A stretch of 20,574 bases of DNA from Chromera velia (taxonomy: Eukaryota; Sar; Chromeraceae). Each line of letters opens with the position of its first letter. The stretch's first letter is position 1. Shown here in pieces: positions 18,121 through 20,574 of the stretch. The stretch lies in NCBI GenBank assembly GCA_018398765.1, contig JAHBMJ010000640.1:1391-21964 (forward strand), read 5' to 3'. Under the pieces are notes generated by a model. That model did no database searches. It had not been told where the DNA came from and was given only the letters and a program-made list of their open reading frames with translations. The position numbers and the translations under genes are program-made.

Positions 18121-18578
18121 CCTTTGGCGGCTCCTAGGGTGGCTCAGAGGGGGGGGGGGGGCTCGATAGGGCTCGAAAACTTAAAGAAAACGGTTTTCTT
18201 TCAAACACCCGAATCGGCAGCCCCAAGTCTCATAAAGCGGGGCGCGCCGATCGTGTATTCATAGGAATGTATGCGCTTTAAAAGAAGTAAAGCAAAGGGC
18301 CTTGCAACTCTCTGACTGCGCAAACGGTATTGTCTCGTTTTGTCTCTCTGCTTCCACTCATGCTGCAAATGTTTGTGTGTTGTCATTTTTTTCGCATCGA
18401 TTATAAGTTGAGTGGGGAGAGGCAGTGAGTGCTGCATGGGTCACCTGGCGTCTCGGGGGAGACTTCACATTGAGAGGGAGTGTCGGGGATTTTTGTGGCA
18501 GAGACGGAAAAGCGACACGGTCGGGGCTACAGGGTCGACCCCATTGTGTGACTGTCTCTGATCTTTCTATTAGAGGCA
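18121..18578. other. Spacer with G-run and small palindrome
   Basis: No gene supported. It has a run of about a dozen G near 18150 and an exact 9-bp inverted repeat AAAGAAAAC-G-GTTTTCTTT at 18183-18201. A minus-strand ORF at 18201-18437 shows no recognisable domain. Confidence 0.5.
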
Positions 18579-18941
18579 GTGATTTTTCTCTTTTTAAAGA
18601 ATAGCGCTATCAATGTGGAGAGACAGTTTTACCCTTCGTGCTTTGTGCGAGCGTCCCTTCGTGGGTCCTGTGTGACACTCGGATTCTGCATCGACCGGCC
18701 GCCCTTTGGCGTGTGCTTACATTTTTCTGTTGTGGGAGGATCGATTGTGTTGTTGGGGGATTGCTGCTTCTGCCTGGGGCGACGATGGCAGTGTATCTGG
18801 TGGAACGGGGTGCGAGTATCCTTGTGGAGGCAGATGATGGTCCTTCCTCTTTCCCGCTCTCTCCTATCTCTCTCCTTCAAGTGTCCCCGAGGAAGGGGGA
18901 GACTGCTTGTCTTCGCCTCTCTGTCTCAGATTGCTGTTGCG

Positions 18942-19283
18942 ATGGAGGTGCGTTCGTGGAGACGGCGTGACACCGGGCGTGTGGACGGACAGAGACGGGA
19001 CGTCAGGGAGGCGCGGAGGGCCGTGCGGGCAGCACGAGCGGCAGCAGACCGAGCGTATGCTGCAAATGACCCCAGTTGGCACTCTCTGCTCCGTTCTGTC
19101 GCTGCTGCAGAGAAGCGGCTGGACAGATCGAGAGAAGGGCATTTTGGAATGGTCACAGAAGTCTCTCAGCTCTGCTTTGTCGAGAGCAGATGCTGTGGCA
19201 CATGCAGGCAAACAAGGACAAGGACGGTGAGAGTGAGAACCTGGGACAGGCCCGACAGGGTCCGAGCTCTAGGGAGAGAATGA
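18942..19283 (+). CDS. Weak ORF encoding an Arg/Ala-rich helical peptide
   Basis: From an ATG at 18942, just after a TCTGTCTCAG acceptor-like site, the frame reads MEVRSWRRRDTGRVDGQRRD and then an Ala/Arg-rich stretch (REARRAVRAARAAADRAYAA) likely to be helical, ending at TGA 19281-19283. GACG|GTGAGAG at 19228 could be a donor. Overlapping frames are also open (18907-19230 plus, 18926-19156 minus), so high GC content may explain it. No family recognised; it could be an exon of an otherwise unseen gene. Confidence 0.25.
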   Translation: MEVRSWRRRDTGRVDGQRRDVREARRAVRAARAAADRAYAANDPSWHSLLRSVAAAEKRLDRSREGHFGMVTEVSQLCFVESRCCGTCRQTRTRTVRVRTWDRPDRVRALGRE

Positions 19284-19289
19284 GCTTGA

Positions 19290-19860
19290 ATCATGCTAGG
19301 AATGATGTTTGAATGATAAGTCCGGGTGACGAGGCTTTTTTCTAGGATCAATTGAAGTGTTGAAATTGTCTTTTCAATCACGTACTGTGACTCTAACATC
19401 TAGGATCTAAGATAAGATGGGATAATATTTATATTCCAGGTCTCTTCCGCGGTACACTGCCTAAGTCTGCCTTAGCATTATAATTATATTATAAGTGAAA
19501 AACAGAAAAAAGAATCAACTTAATTAGTTTTATATGATAATTTCTGCGCACCTTCAAAATTGTTTATTCTAAAACTGCTTGCAAATTTAGTTGGTGGGGG
19601 GATCACAGATTGAGTAGACTTGAACTTATACTAACCTATACAATCTAGCTATACAATACTCTCTAGAGAATGTTATAGACAACGCATGCATGATGTATAT
19701 AGGTATGCGTCCACTAACATGCACACTGCATAGTAACCACTAGCATAACCAACTGTTTTTTAATGGTACGTAACTTACGTTTTCAGGTTATGAAGTCTTT
19801 TTTCTTTTTTTTTGTTTTCATCATATATTTCTTCTCTTTTCCAAAACACATGTCTTTGGC
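19290..19860. mobile_element. Second AT-rich island, possible old mobile-element remnant
   Basis: Composition turns AT-rich as in 5690-7285, with no ORF. It contains ACGTAACTTACGTTTTCA at about 19768-19785, close to ACGTAACTTCACGTTTTC at about 5921-5938 in the first island. It also has near-palindromic ATTATAATTATATTATAAG. I saw no terminal repeats or duplication, so the type is unknown. Confidence 0.3.
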
Positions 19861-20559
19861 GCGTGTTTTCCCCGTTTCTCAACTTTTACCACACGGTATG
19901 AATTGAGCTGCGATGTGTGCAAGCCAAGGTGCAAGCAAAAGAGAAAGTGACTGCGTCTCTGCCCTTTCAGCGGAGATGCGAGAGAATGCACACGTGGCAT
20001 GCAGACGCCATATCGGCCGGCTACGGCGCTTTCCCGCCCCGTCCCGTCCTGTCAGGTTGACTGCCAACAAATAGACAAGCCCCCCCCAACCGAACCAGTG
20101 CAAGCATCCAGCCATGTAGGCCTTCCCTCCCTTTTACCTACTACCTGTTTTCAGTACACGATGCGTCCAGAGACCCTCGATCCTTTCCGGGACAGACAAC
20201 AAGAGGAAGATGGAAAGAAGGGATGAATGAATTATGGATGGACGCGGCCCGGGAGAGAGCCCCAGAGAGAGAGAGGGGGAGAGAGAGAGAGTCAGAAGGA
20301 AGTCAATCTGAAGCAGACGAGACGTACGCCGTCCGTTCATCCATCTCCAACAAACGATGATAGTCGATAAATTCTGCAAATTACCAAACCACCAAACAAT
20401 CAAATAATTCAAAATTGAAAAACCGCTCTCTGTCTGCTCTTTACTCCCCCCCCGCCCCCCGTCACAAGCTGCACTCTGAACAATTCCACCCACTCGCTCA
20501 AAACCTCAGTACTCATGGCTCCAATCAGGACCACTTCTTTTCATATGACTTCAAGTCTT
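19861..20559. other. Right-hand spacer, no gene supported
   Basis: Short ORFs on both strands (19879-20115 minus, 19999-20226 plus, 20134-20493 minus) have no recognisable motif and overlap one another. A GAGAGA-rich purine patch lies at about 20253-20291. Confidence 0.5.
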
Positions 20560-20574
20560 CCCCCCCCCCCCCCC
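20560..20574 (+). repeat. Poly-C run at the window edge
   Basis: Fifteen consecutive C end the window after TCAAGTCTT. Long C/G homopolymers recur in this DNA (1549-1557, 1662-1671, 5169-5178, 18150 region), but one at the very end may mark an assembly or sequencing limit. Confidence 0.8.

Noticed and set aside
17459-18137. Long ORFs on both strands (Phe/Leu/Ser-rich or Lys/Arg/Glu-rich)
   Set aside because: These are translations of the CCTT/CTTT/TCTG microsatellite with no non-repeat content.

Overview
The window looks like nuclear DNA of a gene-sparse protist, most plausibly an alveolate alga of the chromerid type. The evidence is indirect. Genes contain short GT-AG introns of about 90-400 nt. 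Pyrimidine-rich introns and spacers and long simple repeats are common. One gene encodes a kinase of the calcium-dependent protein kinase (CDPK) type, one a secreted multi-Kazal protein, and one a SET protein with tandem C-x-H-x6-C-x2-C repeats. I cannot fix the species. I saw no operons, bacterial signals, tRNA or rRNA.

Layout. (1) 1-2468, minus: 5' part of a CDPK/CAMK-like kinase in two exons, running off the left edge. (2) 2469-3004: divergent intergenic region. (3) 3005-5100, plus: three-exon gene for a 595-residue secreted protein with Kazal, VWC-like and EGF-like Cys modules joined by poly-Thr linkers. (4) 5101-12936: repeat-dominated region. An AT-rich island (about 5690-7285, resuming at 12117) appears to be an older mobile element carrying a decayed minus-strand reading frame. 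Into it a 4.8-kb LTR element (7286-12112) has inserted, with LTRs of 474 and 483 bp, TG...CA ends and a GGCC target-site duplication. No reverse transcriptase or integrase is recognisable inside it. Removing the element plus one GGCC rejoins the interrupted frame in phase. (5) 12937-16516, plus: three phase-compatible small exons, a long (CT)n tract, then a large terminal exon coding for six zinc-binding-type repeats and a SET domain. These are probably one gene, but the junction is unresolved. (6) 16517-20574: mostly non-coding, with purine and pyrimidine simple repeats, a second AT-rich island and one weak Arg/Ala-rich ORF. It ends in a poly-C run at the window edge.

The three protein genes share no evident pathway: one is signalling, one secreted, one probably chromatin-related. 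The best leads are the nested retroelement whose LTRs differ only by transitions, and the zinc-repeat/SET fusion with an altered SAM-binding motif.
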